A stretch of 64,000 nucleotides of DNA, taken from contig CAJQMR010000012.1 of NCBI GenBank assembly GCA_905479495.1, positions 56,549 to 120,548 of the forward strand, written 5' to 3'. The notes under the pieces are model-generated. The model saw nothing but the letters and a program-made list of their open reading frames with translations, was not told the origin of the DNA and ran no database searches. A program made the position numbers and the translations under genes. Numbering within the stretch: position 1 is the stretch's first letter; every line of letters starts with the position of its first letter. This stretch comes from an uncultured Anaerolineae bacterium (GTDB taxonomy: Bacteria; Chloroflexota; Anaerolineae; Promineifilales; Promineifilaceae). This document shows positions 9,252 to 17,385 of the stretch, piece after piece.

Positions 9252-11486
9252 TTAACCTAATTTTCGCCACACGGCCGTTCCCACCAAAATCAATCCCAGC
9301 AGCGATAGCATCCCCCCGATGGCATAACTGCGGGGCTGGTAGCGCCATTCGACGGTGTGTTCTCCAGCGGGGACACAGGTGGCGCGTACGGCCGTATACG
9401 CCGTCAACCATTCCTGGGCCACCCCATCCACAAACACCCGCCAACCGGGATAGGCCGTCTCGCTCAGGATCAGCAGCGCGGGCGTGGGGCTATCGGTTTG
9501 AATATGCCAGAAACCGTTTGCTTTTTCGCTGATGACGGCCGTTCCTTCACTCACCCCCCCTGGCAAAGCACAACCTGGTTCTGATTCTAGAATCGCCGTC
9601 GTTGCGGGATCAAAATCAGGTTGATGGACACGCGCCGTGGCCACTGCTGCGTCTGGAATGATTTCCGCCTGCGTCACCAAGCGAGCCAGGGGTAGGGTGC
9701 GACCCCGCTGGTACACCCAGACCCGATCCGTGTTGCCCAGCAGTTGCAACGGCCGTTCCCCATCTTCAACTCCTTGCAGCGGCGCGGTCGCCACCACGGT
9801 GCCCGCGCCCAAAATATCGTACGCCGTCGAGCGCGGATCAGGTACCGACGAGGCAAAGGCAATGTTGGCCCCCACCTCCAGCGCATTGTAGCCAAACACA
9901 GAGCTAAGCCCCACCTGCGCCACCCCATTTTGCTCAAAAATGGAGATGCCCCAGGGCAGCACCCGGAGCTCCGTCTCGCCAATAATTTGTTTGGCATCGG
10001 TCCACAGCGGATCAACGGCCGTTCCTCCCACCTGCACCAGCTTAAAGCCAAAAACCCACAAATCCGCCACCAGCAGCAGCGTCAATCCCCCCAGCCAGTA
10101 CCGCTTCCGAATCACGTCTGGCTCCGCAAAATATCTGACTAGCAACCAACCGCTAACCACTACAACTAAAAAAGCAATCCCCCACCCGCCCAGCTGATGC
10201 CACAAACGGCCGCTTGTCTCCGTTGGATGTTGGGCGGCAAAAACAGCTCCTGTGGCAGCAAGAGAGGCGAGAAGGGCAACGGCCGTTCCCCCCACCAGCC
10301 AGCGCATAAAACCAGCCTGCTTTTCCGTCCACTCAAGTTGTTCCCACTGCGCCACCGCTTCTCCCAGCAGCGCAGGCAGAGCAAATACCAGCAAAAACGC
10401 CGCCCGCCCCGGCGCACGCGCCAACCGGAACGGCGGCAGCAAATCGTAAAAAATGCCGTAGAGGAAGCCATAGCTGCCCAATGCCAGCAAAAAGCCCAGC
10501 ACAATGAGCGCCAGATAAAACCAGCCCAATTTCGACGGCCTACGCAGCGCCAAAGCCAATCCCAGCAGCGGCAGAAGTCCCACGTAATAGGTCAGCTCAT
10601 CAAAAGCGGGCACGCTCCAATATCCGGCGCGGGTTGGCTCGCCAAAAAACTCTGGCAGCAGCCAGGTGATGATGTGCGACGGCGGCAGCGAGTAGGCAGT
10701 GGCAAACTCAAAGGTTGGTTCGGCAGCGCGGGAAGAGACGGTAGAAAATTCGGCCAGCGGTACCAGCTGTACCCCGGCCAGTAAAAAGCCCAGCACCGTC
10801 ATAATTGCCATTTGGCGAATGACGAGCCAGCGGTTGGGTGTGGTGAATAACAAATAAAGGGCAAACAATCCCCAGGCAAGCCCAATGTACAACAGCGAAG
10901 TTGTGTGTCCAGCCAAAATGGCCAAAGCCAGCGGCAGGCCACCGATAATGGCCGCCCAGATACTTTTACGCTGCACGCTCCAGGCCGTGCCCAGCAGCAG
11001 CCAGGGCAGCCACACATCGGTGGCAATGAGGCCAATATGGCCTGCCCAAATGCGGGCCGACATGAAGCCACTAAAGGCAAAGGTTAGCGCCGCCAACCAG
11101 GCGCCAGCACGACTGCCGCTAAGCTGCCGCACCAGCAAAAACATCCCCAACCCGGCCACCACCAGATGAATGAGCACATGCCAGCTCAGGCCAAAGCGCA
11201 CCGGCAGCAGAAGCAGTGGCCAGTTTAGCGGATAAAACAGAGCCACCTGCGGATTGCTCAAAAAGGGGTAGCCACTAAAGCTGCTGGCATCCCACAAGGG
11301 CAGATGGCCGGAAAGAACGGCCGTTCGCGCAAATTCCCACCACGGATAAAACAAGCTGCGCGCATCCAACCCCGCCAGCGCCATTCCCTGGGCTGGGAAC
11401 AACACCCGGTGCAAAAACAGCGCGGCGAGCAGCGTAAACAGAATCGTTAGGGAAAGCGTCGGTTTATTGCGAAAGAAATTTGTCAT
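9252..11486 (-). CDS. YfhO-family polytopic membrane protein
   Basis: This 744-residue protein has about twelve membrane helices and the YfhO-type first loop (GLDARSLFYPWWEF, then GHLPLWDASSFSGYPFLSNPQ). YfhO proteins are GT-C-like and are linked to glycosylation of lipoteichoic acid or other surface glycans, with an isoprenoid-phosphate sugar as likely donor. The C-terminal part is an outer beta domain with YPGWRVFVDG and AGEHTVEWRYQP, then a last helix. It is the most 3' gene of a long minus-strand cluster, 28 bp after the PTPS-related gene. It lacks the beta module shared by nine other proteins here. The exact substrate is unknown. Confidence 0.75.
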   Translation of the reverse strand: MTNFFRNKPTLSLTILFTLLAALFLHRVLFPAQGMALAGLDARSLFYPWWEFARTAVLSGHLPLWDASSFSGYPFLSNPQVALFYPLNWPLLLLPVRFGLSWHVLIHLVVAGLGMFLLVRQLSGSRAGAWLAALTFAFSGFMSARIWAGHIGLIATDVWLPWLLLGTAWSVQRKSIWAAIIGGLPLALAILAGHTTSLLYIGLAWGLFALYLLFTTPNRWLVIRQMAIMTVLGFLLAGVQLVPLAEFSTVSSRAAEPTFEFATAYSLPPSHIITWLLPEFFGEPTRAGYWSVPAFDELTYYVGLLPLLGLALALRRPSKLGWFYLALIVLGFLLALGSYGFLYGIFYDLLPPFRLARAPGRAAFLLVFALPALLGEAVAQWEQLEWTEKQAGFMRWLVGGTAVALLASLAATGAVFAAQHPTETSGRLWHQLGGWGIAFLVVVVSGWLLVRYFAEPDVIRKRYWLGGLTLLLVADLWVFGFKLVQVGGTAVDPLWTDAKQIIGETELRVLPWGISIFEQNGVAQVGLSSVFGYNALEVGANIAFASSVPDPRSTAYDILGAGTVVATAPLQGVEDGERPLQLLGNTDRVWVYQRGRTLPLARLVTQAEIIPDAAVATARVHQPDFDPATTAILESEPGCALPGGVSEGTAVISEKANGFWHIQTDSPTPALLILSETAYPGWRVFVDGVAQEWLTAYTAVRATCVPAGEHTVEWRYQPRSYAIGGMLSLLGLILVGTAVWRKLG

Positions 11487-11487
11487 T

Positions 11488-11512
11488 GGTTGCAGATGGC
11501 AAGTGGCAGGTA
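11488..11512. repeat. short GGCAAGT-type repeat
   Basis: The spacer between the two polytopic genes reads GTTGCAGATGGCAAGTGGCA. A closely similar string lies inside the ferredoxin-NrfD gene near 62445-62472. It looks like a copy of an interspersed short repeat. Confidence 0.35.
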
Positions 11513-11513
11513 A

Positions 11514-13811
11514 TTACTCATCTACCACCGTCAAGGTGAAAAGCGTTGCCTTATCATCAATCTGGTTGCCGCTGGCGTCCAGCACAGGCAGCCGCCAGCC
11601 TTCGGTCTGAACCCACAGGCCAGCTGTCACCTGGTACTCGCCAGGGGGCAGATCAGGCGGCAGTTGCAGGATATGGACATCCCGCACATATTTATCCAGC
11701 GGCCAGCGGCGCGTCGGGAATTCACCAGGATTCAGGTGGTCAGACTGGGCAGCCAGGGAGCCATCAGGCCGCAGCTGGTGCACAAAGCTCTGGAAATTGA
11801 TGTCCATTTTGGTTTGCGCCTGCCAGTAAACAGTAACCGTGACTTGGTCGCCAGGAACGGCCGTTTCCGTCGAAACATCATAACCAATCAGGGAAATTTG
11901 CCCACCAAAATCATCCAGGCGCGCCACCTGGGCCGGTTCAGCCACATAATTAGCCGAATTGTAATGAAGTAGTTGAAACGGCCCAAGAATCAGCAAGGTA
12001 ATGGCCGACACCAGCAAGGCCGATCCCAAAACACCCCAATCGGTTGTGTGCAGCCGGTCGGGCAGCCTGAATCTACCCCTATTTTTGCGTAACTGCCAGC
12101 CAGCCCCCATCATGAGCAACAGGGAAACGGCCGTAATCGCCCAGGCAATCTGACGCGGCGGCGTATCGCGGAACTGCACGTCAACCAGATGATCCCCAGC
12201 AGGTACCGGGACGGCTATAAATCCATCCGGTCGAGCCAACTCTGGCTCAATAGGCTCGCCATCCACCGTTACCGTCCAGCCAGGAAACTGAAACAAGAAA
12301 AGACGCAGCAAGAATTTTTCTGGCGAGTTAACGCTGTAGCGAAGATGAAGCGGACTCACTTCTTCATTGATCACCTCAGCCCCATCCGGCAGCGTTGCCC
12401 GGTTTACCCGGTCCAGCGGACCATCGTCCAGGAAGCCCACAACCACGCTGCCTTTACGGCCTGGAATGATGTCTACCGTAGCGGGCACGTAATCGGCCGT
12501 GGACGTGGTGCCCAACCAGCGTCCAGAATTTTCGATGAGCGTCATGCGCAGCAGGAACACATCACCAAAATCAGGCCAGGGGGATGGCTGCGTCAGGGGC
12601 AATGCGGTTAAGAGACAAAAGCTGATGGCAACGGCCGTTCCCCAACCCCGCAGTTTAGGCCAGTTTGTTTGCACAGCCTCTAATCCTGCTCCGGCCAAAA
12701 TCGCTAGCATGGCTACCGTGCCGCCCAGCAGCCGCCAGGGAAACTGGAAGAAAGGCAAAATGGGGGTCGCTTCCCACAAAAAGGTAGAAGCAGGCAGCAG
12801 CATAAAGGTGAGAACGGCCGCAGCCAGCGCAAAAAAGAGAACCTGCTTGCCCTGCTTCACCCGACGCAGCAGCAGTAAAACCAGACCCGCGCCACCCAAA
12901 ACCCATTGCGCCACGCCCAAATTAAAGCGAAAAACGGGTTCGGTTGCCCCCCAATCAAGCCGCAGCGTAGGCGCCAGCATCTCAGCCCAACTTAGAAAAT
13001 GAGTGCGGAAATCGTAGTTGTCGCCGGCACCGATGAGCGTGTTCAGGTTGACGGCGTTACGCTCCAGCAGAACGGGCAGCCAGAAAAATGCGGCCGTACC
13101 CAAGCCCAGCCCCAACGCCGCCCACAGCCAGCGCAGCCCAACGGAATCATCCTGCCGGACAACAGTTTGCCACAGTACCCAGGCCGCCAGCAGGCCAAAA
13201 AAGAGCAGCGCCATCAGGTTGTGGCTCAAAATAACAGCCGCAACAAGCAGAACGGCCGTTGCCCACCGCCCCCAGGTAGGCTGTCGCCGCAGCCGATCTA
13301 AACCCCACAGCGCCAGCGGGAACACGCCCAGGCTGAACGCTTCCGCCAACGCACCACGCGCAACCGGGTCCACGTACTGCACATAGGGAGCATACACATA
13401 CACCGCCGCCGCCAAATAGCCAGACGGCCGTCCCCAATTGTCGCGCACAAAGCCATACATCCCAAAGCCCGCCCCCAGCAGCCCCAGCACAAACACTGCC
13501 TTCACCCCGGCCACCGCATCCAGGCCGGGCAGCAGCTCAAACACAAGACCGACGTAGTAGGTCAGCGGCGCGTAATAGTTGAAAATGGGGTAGCCGTAGC
13601 CGTGGTAAAAGTTGGGTGCCCAACGGGGATAAAATTCGCCGCCGCGTACCAGCGTACTCAGCTCCAGCAGACGGAAAATGTGCAGTTCAGCGTCGGTCTC
13701 CTGCGGCAGGCTGGCCCGACCAATAAACGGCCACAGCGCCAGTAAGCAGATCGCCAACACGACCAAATAGCCGGGGTCAATGCGCTGGAATGTTTGCTTG
13801 AGTCGATTCAT
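11514..13811 (-). CDS. PTPS-related polytopic membrane protein with C-terminal beta module
   Basis: I place the start at the ATG at 13811 (765 residues). Upstream in-frame codons only read through an inverted repeat. The first outer loop has TDAELH (D40, E42) and YPRWAPNFYHGYGYPIFNYYAP, typical of the PTPS-related membrane family, a GT-C-like group. About eleven membrane helices follow. Outside the membrane lies a PGWTVTVDG/AGDHLVDV beta domain. After a further helix come the last 125 residues, the module shared by nine proteins in this window: LIGYD, VYW, FVHQL and LPPDLPPGEY. The likely role is transfer or remodelling of sugars on surface glycans; donor and acceptor are unknown. Confidence 0.7.
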   Translation of the reverse strand: MNRLKQTFQRIDPGYLVVLAICLLALWPFIGRASLPQETDAELHIFRLLELSTLVRGGEFYPRWAPNFYHGYGYPIFNYYAPLTYYVGLVFELLPGLDAVAGVKAVFVLGLLGAGFGMYGFVRDNWGRPSGYLAAAVYVYAPYVQYVDPVARGALAEAFSLGVFPLALWGLDRLRRQPTWGRWATAVLLVAAVILSHNLMALLFFGLLAAWVLWQTVVRQDDSVGLRWLWAALGLGLGTAAFFWLPVLLERNAVNLNTLIGAGDNYDFRTHFLSWAEMLAPTLRLDWGATEPVFRFNLGVAQWVLGGAGLVLLLLRRVKQGKQVLFFALAAAVLTFMLLPASTFLWEATPILPFFQFPWRLLGGTVAMLAILAGAGLEAVQTNWPKLRGWGTAVAISFCLLTALPLTQPSPWPDFGDVFLLRMTLIENSGRWLGTTSTADYVPATVDIIPGRKGSVVVGFLDDGPLDRVNRATLPDGAEVINEEVSPLHLRYSVNSPEKFLLRLFLFQFPGWTVTVDGEPIEPELARPDGFIAVPVPAGDHLVDVQFRDTPPRQIAWAITAVSLLLMMGAGWQLRKNRGRFRLPDRLHTTDWGVLGSALLVSAITLLILGPFQLLHYNSANYVAEPAQVARLDDFGGQISLIGYDVSTETAVPGDQVTVTVYWQAQTKMDINFQSFVHQLRPDGSLAAQSDHLNPGEFPTRRWPLDKYVRDVHILQLPPDLPPGEYQVTAGLWVQTEGWRLPVLDASGNQIDDKATLFTLTVVDE

Positions 13812-13820
13812 CTCTTTTGA

Positions 13821-13860
13821 AGAGATTGGAGATTGGAGATTAAGGCAATCTCCAATCTCT
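13821..13860. repeat. GGAGATTGG-family inverted repeat
   Basis: A perfect 15 bp stem (AGAGATTGGAGATTG at 13821-13835, complement at 13846-13860) with a 10 base loop sits between the methyltransferase-like gene and the PTPS-related gene. It overlaps the last codon of the methyltransferase. Relatives lie at 17324, 41311, 54515 and 60693. Confidence 0.75.
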
Positions 13861-14623
13861 AATCCCCCATCTCCATCAAGGCATAAACGATGTGGGACTG
13901 CTTGCGGCGAACGGCCGTTGGCAAAAAATGCTCCAGCCGAGCGTAGTAACCCAATCCCCACATGGCAATTGCTTCCATCGTGCCACTGGTCGCCTGCTCC
14001 CGCTGATCTTCACTGCGAGTAATGCCCGGCGGGAACGGCGGCATGTCGATATAGCCAGTTTTGGCCTGCACACCAACCAACTGCTGCATCTCACCCAGCG
14101 TAACGCCTGCCAGCCCGCTGATGTTGGTATGGGCCATGTTGTCGCCGTTGGGGGCAAACAGTGCCGCCCGGCTGGCCAATCGCCGCACATGGCGCACGTA
14201 GTCGGGCCGGTCATCTGGCTCCAAGCGCTGCAAGCCTTCTGAGCCCAGGCACAAATCAAATGTCTCATCGATCGGGCTTAAATCGGCCAGATGGGATGTG
14301 GAAACGAGCTGGGACGATACGGCCGTTAACCAGCCTTCCTTTTGCGCCGCCGCCAGGGAATTTTGGACCTTTTGCAGGGCAGACGGCCGTTCATCCACAA
14401 TGGTTACCGCCGCGCCAAATTCCTGCACCAGCTGCAAAAAATCCAAACTACTGCCGTACTTCTCCGGCAAGCCAGCAATCAGAACATGAACCGGCTTGGG
14501 CTTATTTTTCAGCCAGCGCGCCAGTACCAACCGCTTGGCAAAATATTCGTACGCCGTGCCCACACCCTCGCCTTCAGCCAGAGCAGGCACGTAAAGTTCT
14601 TTGATAGTTAGTGTTTTTAGCAT
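13859..14623 (-). CDS. SAM-dependent methyltransferase-like protein
   Basis: This 254-residue soluble protein shows a class I methyltransferase-like pattern. HVLIAGLPEKYGSSL (about 46-60) fits motif I and VTIVDERPSAL (about 73-83) fits the acidic strand-2 motif. FDLCLGSEGLQRL (about 125-137) follows, then a region like LASRAALFAPN. The glycine motif is not the classical GxGxG, so the fold assignment is moderate. Its place between polytopic glycosylation genes suggests it modifies a sugar or lipid intermediate. It could also be an inactive relative. Confidence 0.55.
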   Translation of the reverse strand: MLKTLTIKELYVPALAEGEGVGTAYEYFAKRLVLARWLKNKPKPVHVLIAGLPEKYGSSLDFLQLVQEFGAAVTIVDERPSALQKVQNSLAAAQKEGWLTAVSSQLVSTSHLADLSPIDETFDLCLGSEGLQRLEPDDRPDYVRHVRRLASRAALFAPNGDNMAHTNISGLAGVTLGEMQQLVGVQAKTGYIDMPPFPPGITRSEDQREQATSGTMEAIAMWGLGYYARLEHFLPTAVRRKQSHIVYALMEMGD

Positions 14624-14639
14624 GAATTATTTAGTCAGA

Positions 14640-14720
14640 CCGCCCACCCATAAACGGGTGGGCTAACTATGAAAGCCGTATGGGCTTTTCACATCTAGCC
14701 GGGGGCTTCAGCCCTCGGCG
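14640..14720. repeat. cluster of three hairpins
   Basis: Three inverted repeats lie in a row in a 154 bp intergenic gap: GCCCACCC with GGGTGGGC (14642-14663), GAAAGCC with GGGCTTTTC (about 14671-14690), and GCCGGGGGCTTCAGCCCTCGGC-like pairing at 14698-14719. The unit looks like a composite mobile or REP-like element. It may also stop transcription from the epimerase gene. Confidence 0.55.
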
Positions 14721-14777
14721 AAGTTAGCAAACAAACAATTGACAAATGAGCAAACAACCATACCAACGGCCGTTCGC

Positions 14778-15752
14778 TCACACCAATTCATTTTCCCGAT
14801 ACCAGGCCACCGTTTCGGCTACGCCTTGTTCAAGATCGAATTGGGGGGTGTAGCCCAGCTCCTCATGTGCCTTTTGCCAGGAAAAACGACGGTCTTCGCT
14901 GAAAAAGGCGACGCCGGTGCGGCTGAGCGGTGGTTGCTTTTTAATGAGCCCTAGGCCAATTTCTAATCCTGCCGCACCCAGCCAGGCCAGCCAGCGGGGC
15001 AGATTCAACTTAGGGGGCGGTACGTCCAGCGCGGCGGCAATCGTCTGCCCTAGCTCACGGAAAGTGACCGGTTTGGGTCCGGTAATGTGGTAGGTTTGGC
15101 CGGAACGGCCGTTCCGCAAAGCCAACAGCATCCCCGTTACCGCATCGTCAATAAACGTTGGATGGCAATAGTATTTTCCGCCATCGATGGTAAAGAAACG
15201 GCCGTCCCGCACCGCCTTGAACAGACCCAGCACATGCAAATCGGTCGGTCCGTAAATAAATTCTGGGCGGGCAATGACGACGGGTAAACCTGCGGTGGCG
15301 TGCACCTGGGCCACCATCTCCGCAGCGGCCTTGCTGCGTTCGTACGGGTTGCTGGGCGCAAGCGGAGCCGTTTCGTCAGCAGGTGGGCCGCTGATGGGAC
15401 CCAGCACGCCAGGGCTGCTGACGTACAAAATGCGCCCGACATCTGCCTTGGTCGCCTCCATCAGCACGTTGTTCGTACCCTGTTCGTGTAGTTTGAGATA
15501 ATCACTTTCGGGCAGGCCAGCCTGCCCCAGCATCCCGGCGGCGTGGATGAGCCAATCAGCTCCATCAAATAAGCCGCGCAGGCTGGCGGGATCGGTGACG
15601 TCGGCGGTGGCCCAGGTGAGATTGGGGTGTTGGAGGGTTGGTTGGGTGGAAGACGGCCGTTTCACTCCCACTACCTCATGCCCATCATCAAGCAAAGCAC
15701 GCACCAGCGCGCCACCCACAAATCCGGTTGCTCCTGTTACAGCTACTTTCAT
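14778..15752 (-). CDS. NAD(P)-dependent sugar epimerase/dehydratase (extended SDR)
   Basis: This 324-residue cytoplasmic enzyme has the Rossmann motif GATGFVGGALV (residues 7-17). An HAAG segment lies near 69 and SSPGVLG near 114. The catalytic Tyr-Lys pair is in YERSK, near 142-146. These are the marks of the extended short-chain dehydrogenase family, which oxidises or epimerises nucleotide sugars and related compounds. It lies amid glycosylation genes, so a nucleotide-sugar substrate is likely. Some close relatives act on steroid-like or isoprenoid substrates, so the substrate stays open. Confidence 0.8.
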   Translation of the reverse strand: MKVAVTGATGFVGGALVRALLDDGHEVVGVKRPSSTQPTLQHPNLTWATADVTDPASLRGLFDGADWLIHAAGMLGQAGLPESDYLKLHEQGTNNVLMEATKADVGRILYVSSPGVLGPISGPPADETAPLAPSNPYERSKAAAEMVAQVHATAGLPVVIARPEFIYGPTDLHVLGLFKAVRDGRFFTIDGGKYYCHPTFIDDAVTGMLLALRNGRSGQTYHITGPKPVTFRELGQTIAAALDVPPPKLNLPRWLAWLGAAGLEIGLGLIKKQPPLSRTGVAFFSEDRRFSWQKAHEELGYTPQFDLEQGVAETVAWYRENELV

Positions 15753-15763
15753 AATCGCAGACC

Positions 15764-15824
15764 AGACCCCAAGGGTTTAAGCTGTATCTTGTTCAGGTAT
15801 ATACAATCCAAACCCTTGGGGTCT
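15764..15824. terminator. 15 bp inverted repeat between genes
   Basis: AGACCCCAAGGGTTT at 15764-15778 pairs perfectly with 15810-15824 across a 31 base loop. It lies just after the stop of the small cysteine protein and just before the epimerase start on the minus strand. The long loop and lack of a minus-strand T-run make it a weak terminator. It may be another interspersed repeat. Confidence 0.45.
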
Positions 15825-15830
15825 TTACAC

Positions 15831-16118
15831 TTATTCATTGTCTTGCTGATAGGTCATCACTGGGCGGTAGACGCAGCGGCAGTGCCGCCCTTTGCTGCAT
15901 TGCGGCAGCGGTAAGTGCGGAGCTTCGTCAGGATGGTAGACGGCGTCGGCGGGCAAAGCACGGCACGCTTCACAGCCGTCTTCATCAATCAAAATGGCCA
16001 CGCCCGCAATCGAGCCTTTAGCCTTCATCCCCAAGCGGTACTGCGCCAGCGTTTTTTCGGCGTAATCGGCCGGTTTTTCCATATCTTTATGAAATTTATT
16101 GAGCCATTCAAATGACAT
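15831..16118 (-). CDS. small cysteine-motif protein of unknown function
   Basis: This is a 95-residue protein. The start at ATG 16118 is chosen because AAGGG lies about eight bases upstream; an in-frame TTG at 16136 has no such site. The N-terminal half is helical and charged. The C-terminal half holds CEACRALP, then HLPLPQC and CRCVYRPV, an arrangement that could bind zinc. A similar CxxC...CxC pattern occurs at the ends of some phage head-morphogenesis proteins, but nothing else phage-like is present. The gene lies between the radical SAM and epimerase genes on the same strand. Function is unknown. Confidence 0.6.
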   Translation of the reverse strand: MSFEWLNKFHKDMEKPADYAEKTLAQYRLGMKAKGSIAGVAILIDEDGCEACRALPADAVYHPDEAPHLPLPQCSKGRHCRCVYRPVMTYQQDNE

Positions 16119-16133
16119 TGCAAAGCCCTTTTT

Positions 16134-16203
16134 CAACGCAGAGACGCGGAGCCGCAGAGGAAGAAGAAAAAAATCTGTGTTTATCTGCGTTCATCTGTGT
16201 CCC
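16134..16203. repeat. CGCAGAGACGCGGAG-family repeat
   Basis: The gap contains AACGCAGAGACGCGGAGCCG, then an A-rich stretch and TCTGCGTTCATCTGTGT. The same kind of sequence occurs in frame inside two membrane protein genes (about 47195-47230 and 48775-48815) and at the 5' end of one of them (47770-47815). Confidence 0.55.
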
Positions 16204-16204
16204 A

Positions 16205-17311
16205 TTATTCTCGTACCAGGATCGAATCTGGCGTGATCACCTTGGCCGCTACCCGGCTGGCCGTAGGCACATCCATGAGCATGTTTGTATAGCTGGCGTT
16301 GGCCAGCGGACAGTGGCACTCTTTCTCATAAATCGAGCGGCGCACTTCCTTAATCTTTTCGCCGAACCAGATTTCCTTGAAATCGTAGTTGTGCTCGCGT
16401 AAATTGCCCAAATCGTCGGCGCGAACGCAGCAAGGCCAAACGGTGCCATCGGCATAAATTTGGGCACTGGCCCAGCCGGCATAGCAGCCAATCACCTGAT
16501 CCTGCTCATCCAAAATGCGCTTCACCAGCTTGTAATACTCCACCCGGAACGCCTCGGTAATTCTAGACACGCCTTTGTACTGCTTGCTGTTTACGTAGGC
16601 GATCAGCTTGTCAATTGCTTCGGCATACTGCTCTGGGCTGGGGGTGATGGGCAGGCCCACGGTGTCCAGCTCCACGCGCGGCTCGGCAATCTCGGTGATG
16701 AACTGGTCGGCGCGTGAGTTTTCGGCGTAGGTGATCAGCTCGTCCAGATGGCCCACGCTGAACACGGACACGACAGAATGGATACCGACGGCCAGGTTGG
16801 GAAATTCGTCCCGCAGCGCCAGGTATTGCTCCAGTCGCTCCTCGAACTTCTCGAAGTTGCCCGCCACGCCGCGAATGAAGTCGTGCTTTTCGCCCACGCC
16901 ATCCAGCGACAGGTTGATGATGAGCTGGGAGTCAGTGCAATATTCCAAAATCTCGCGCACCCGTTCCGGGCCGCTCTTGAGGATGCCATTAGTCGGAATG
17001 TTGATGATGCCCGGCTGGCAATGTTTGTAGGCCAGCTTGGCCAGCTCCACCACATGCGGATACATGAGCGGTTCGCCGCCGCTGATAGTGAACCAGTACG
17101 GCGCTTTGCCCAAGGAGGTGAGCACCTTCTCCCACTCGTCCAGGTTGAGTTCGTTCTCTCGCTTCATCCAGATGTTGCAGGTGAGGCAGCGGGAATTGCA
17201 CTTGGGCGAGGGCGACAGGGTAATATTGAGCGGCAGCATTTGAGGCCAGCCGGTGCGCCGGTACAGCTTGAATAGTGGTATGCGTGTTAACACGCCTAAC
17301 ATTGATTTCAT
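16205..17311 (-). CDS. radical SAM enzyme with SPASM-like C-terminus
   Basis: This 368-residue enzyme carries the radical SAM cluster motif CNSRCLTC near residues 38-45, ISGGEP near 76-81 and LSLDG near 133-137. The C-terminal region has further cysteines (GCYAGWASAQIYADG, WPCC and CHCPLANASY), which fit a SPASM or twitch auxiliary cluster. Such enzymes make radical-based changes in peptides, sugars or lipids. Location among glycosyltransferases suggests a sugar or lipid-linked substrate. No precursor peptide gene was recognised nearby, so a peptide substrate is less likely. The start ATG at 17311 follows an inverted repeat. Confidence 0.8.
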   Translation of the reverse strand: MKSMLGVLTRIPLFKLYRRTGWPQMLPLNITLSPSPKCNSRCLTCNIWMKRENELNLDEWEKVLTSLGKAPYWFTISGGEPLMYPHVVELAKLAYKHCQPGIINIPTNGILKSGPERVREILEYCTDSQLIINLSLDGVGEKHDFIRGVAGNFEKFEERLEQYLALRDEFPNLAVGIHSVVSVFSVGHLDELITYAENSRADQFITEIAEPRVELDTVGLPITPSPEQYAEAIDKLIAYVNSKQYKGVSRITEAFRVEYYKLVKRILDEQDQVIGCYAGWASAQIYADGTVWPCCVRADDLGNLREHNYDFKEIWFGEKIKEVRRSIYEKECHCPLANASYTNMLMDVPTASRVAAKVITPDSILVRE

Positions 17312-17323
17312 GGAGGTATTTTT

Positions 17324-17383
17324 GAGATTGGAGATTGGAGATTGGAGATTGTTTTAATCTCCAGTCTCCAATCTCCAGTCTCC
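17324..17383. repeat. GGAGATTGG-family long inverted repeat
   Basis: Four tandem copies of GAGATTG are followed after a short loop by AATCTCC copies, giving a long imperfect stem between the GT2 stop and the radical SAM start. It may act as a transcription or translation barrier in the cluster. Confidence 0.7.
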
Positions 17384-17385
17384 CC

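Noticed and set aside
13812..13961. N-terminal extension of the PTPS-related protein
   Set aside because: The extra residues translate an inverted repeat and overlap the neighbouring gene; the ATG at 13811 fits a normal N-terminus before the first helix.
14640..14720. Insertion-sequence end or tRNA-like structure
   Set aside because: No transposase, target duplication or cloverleaf was found; three simple hairpins explain the pattern.
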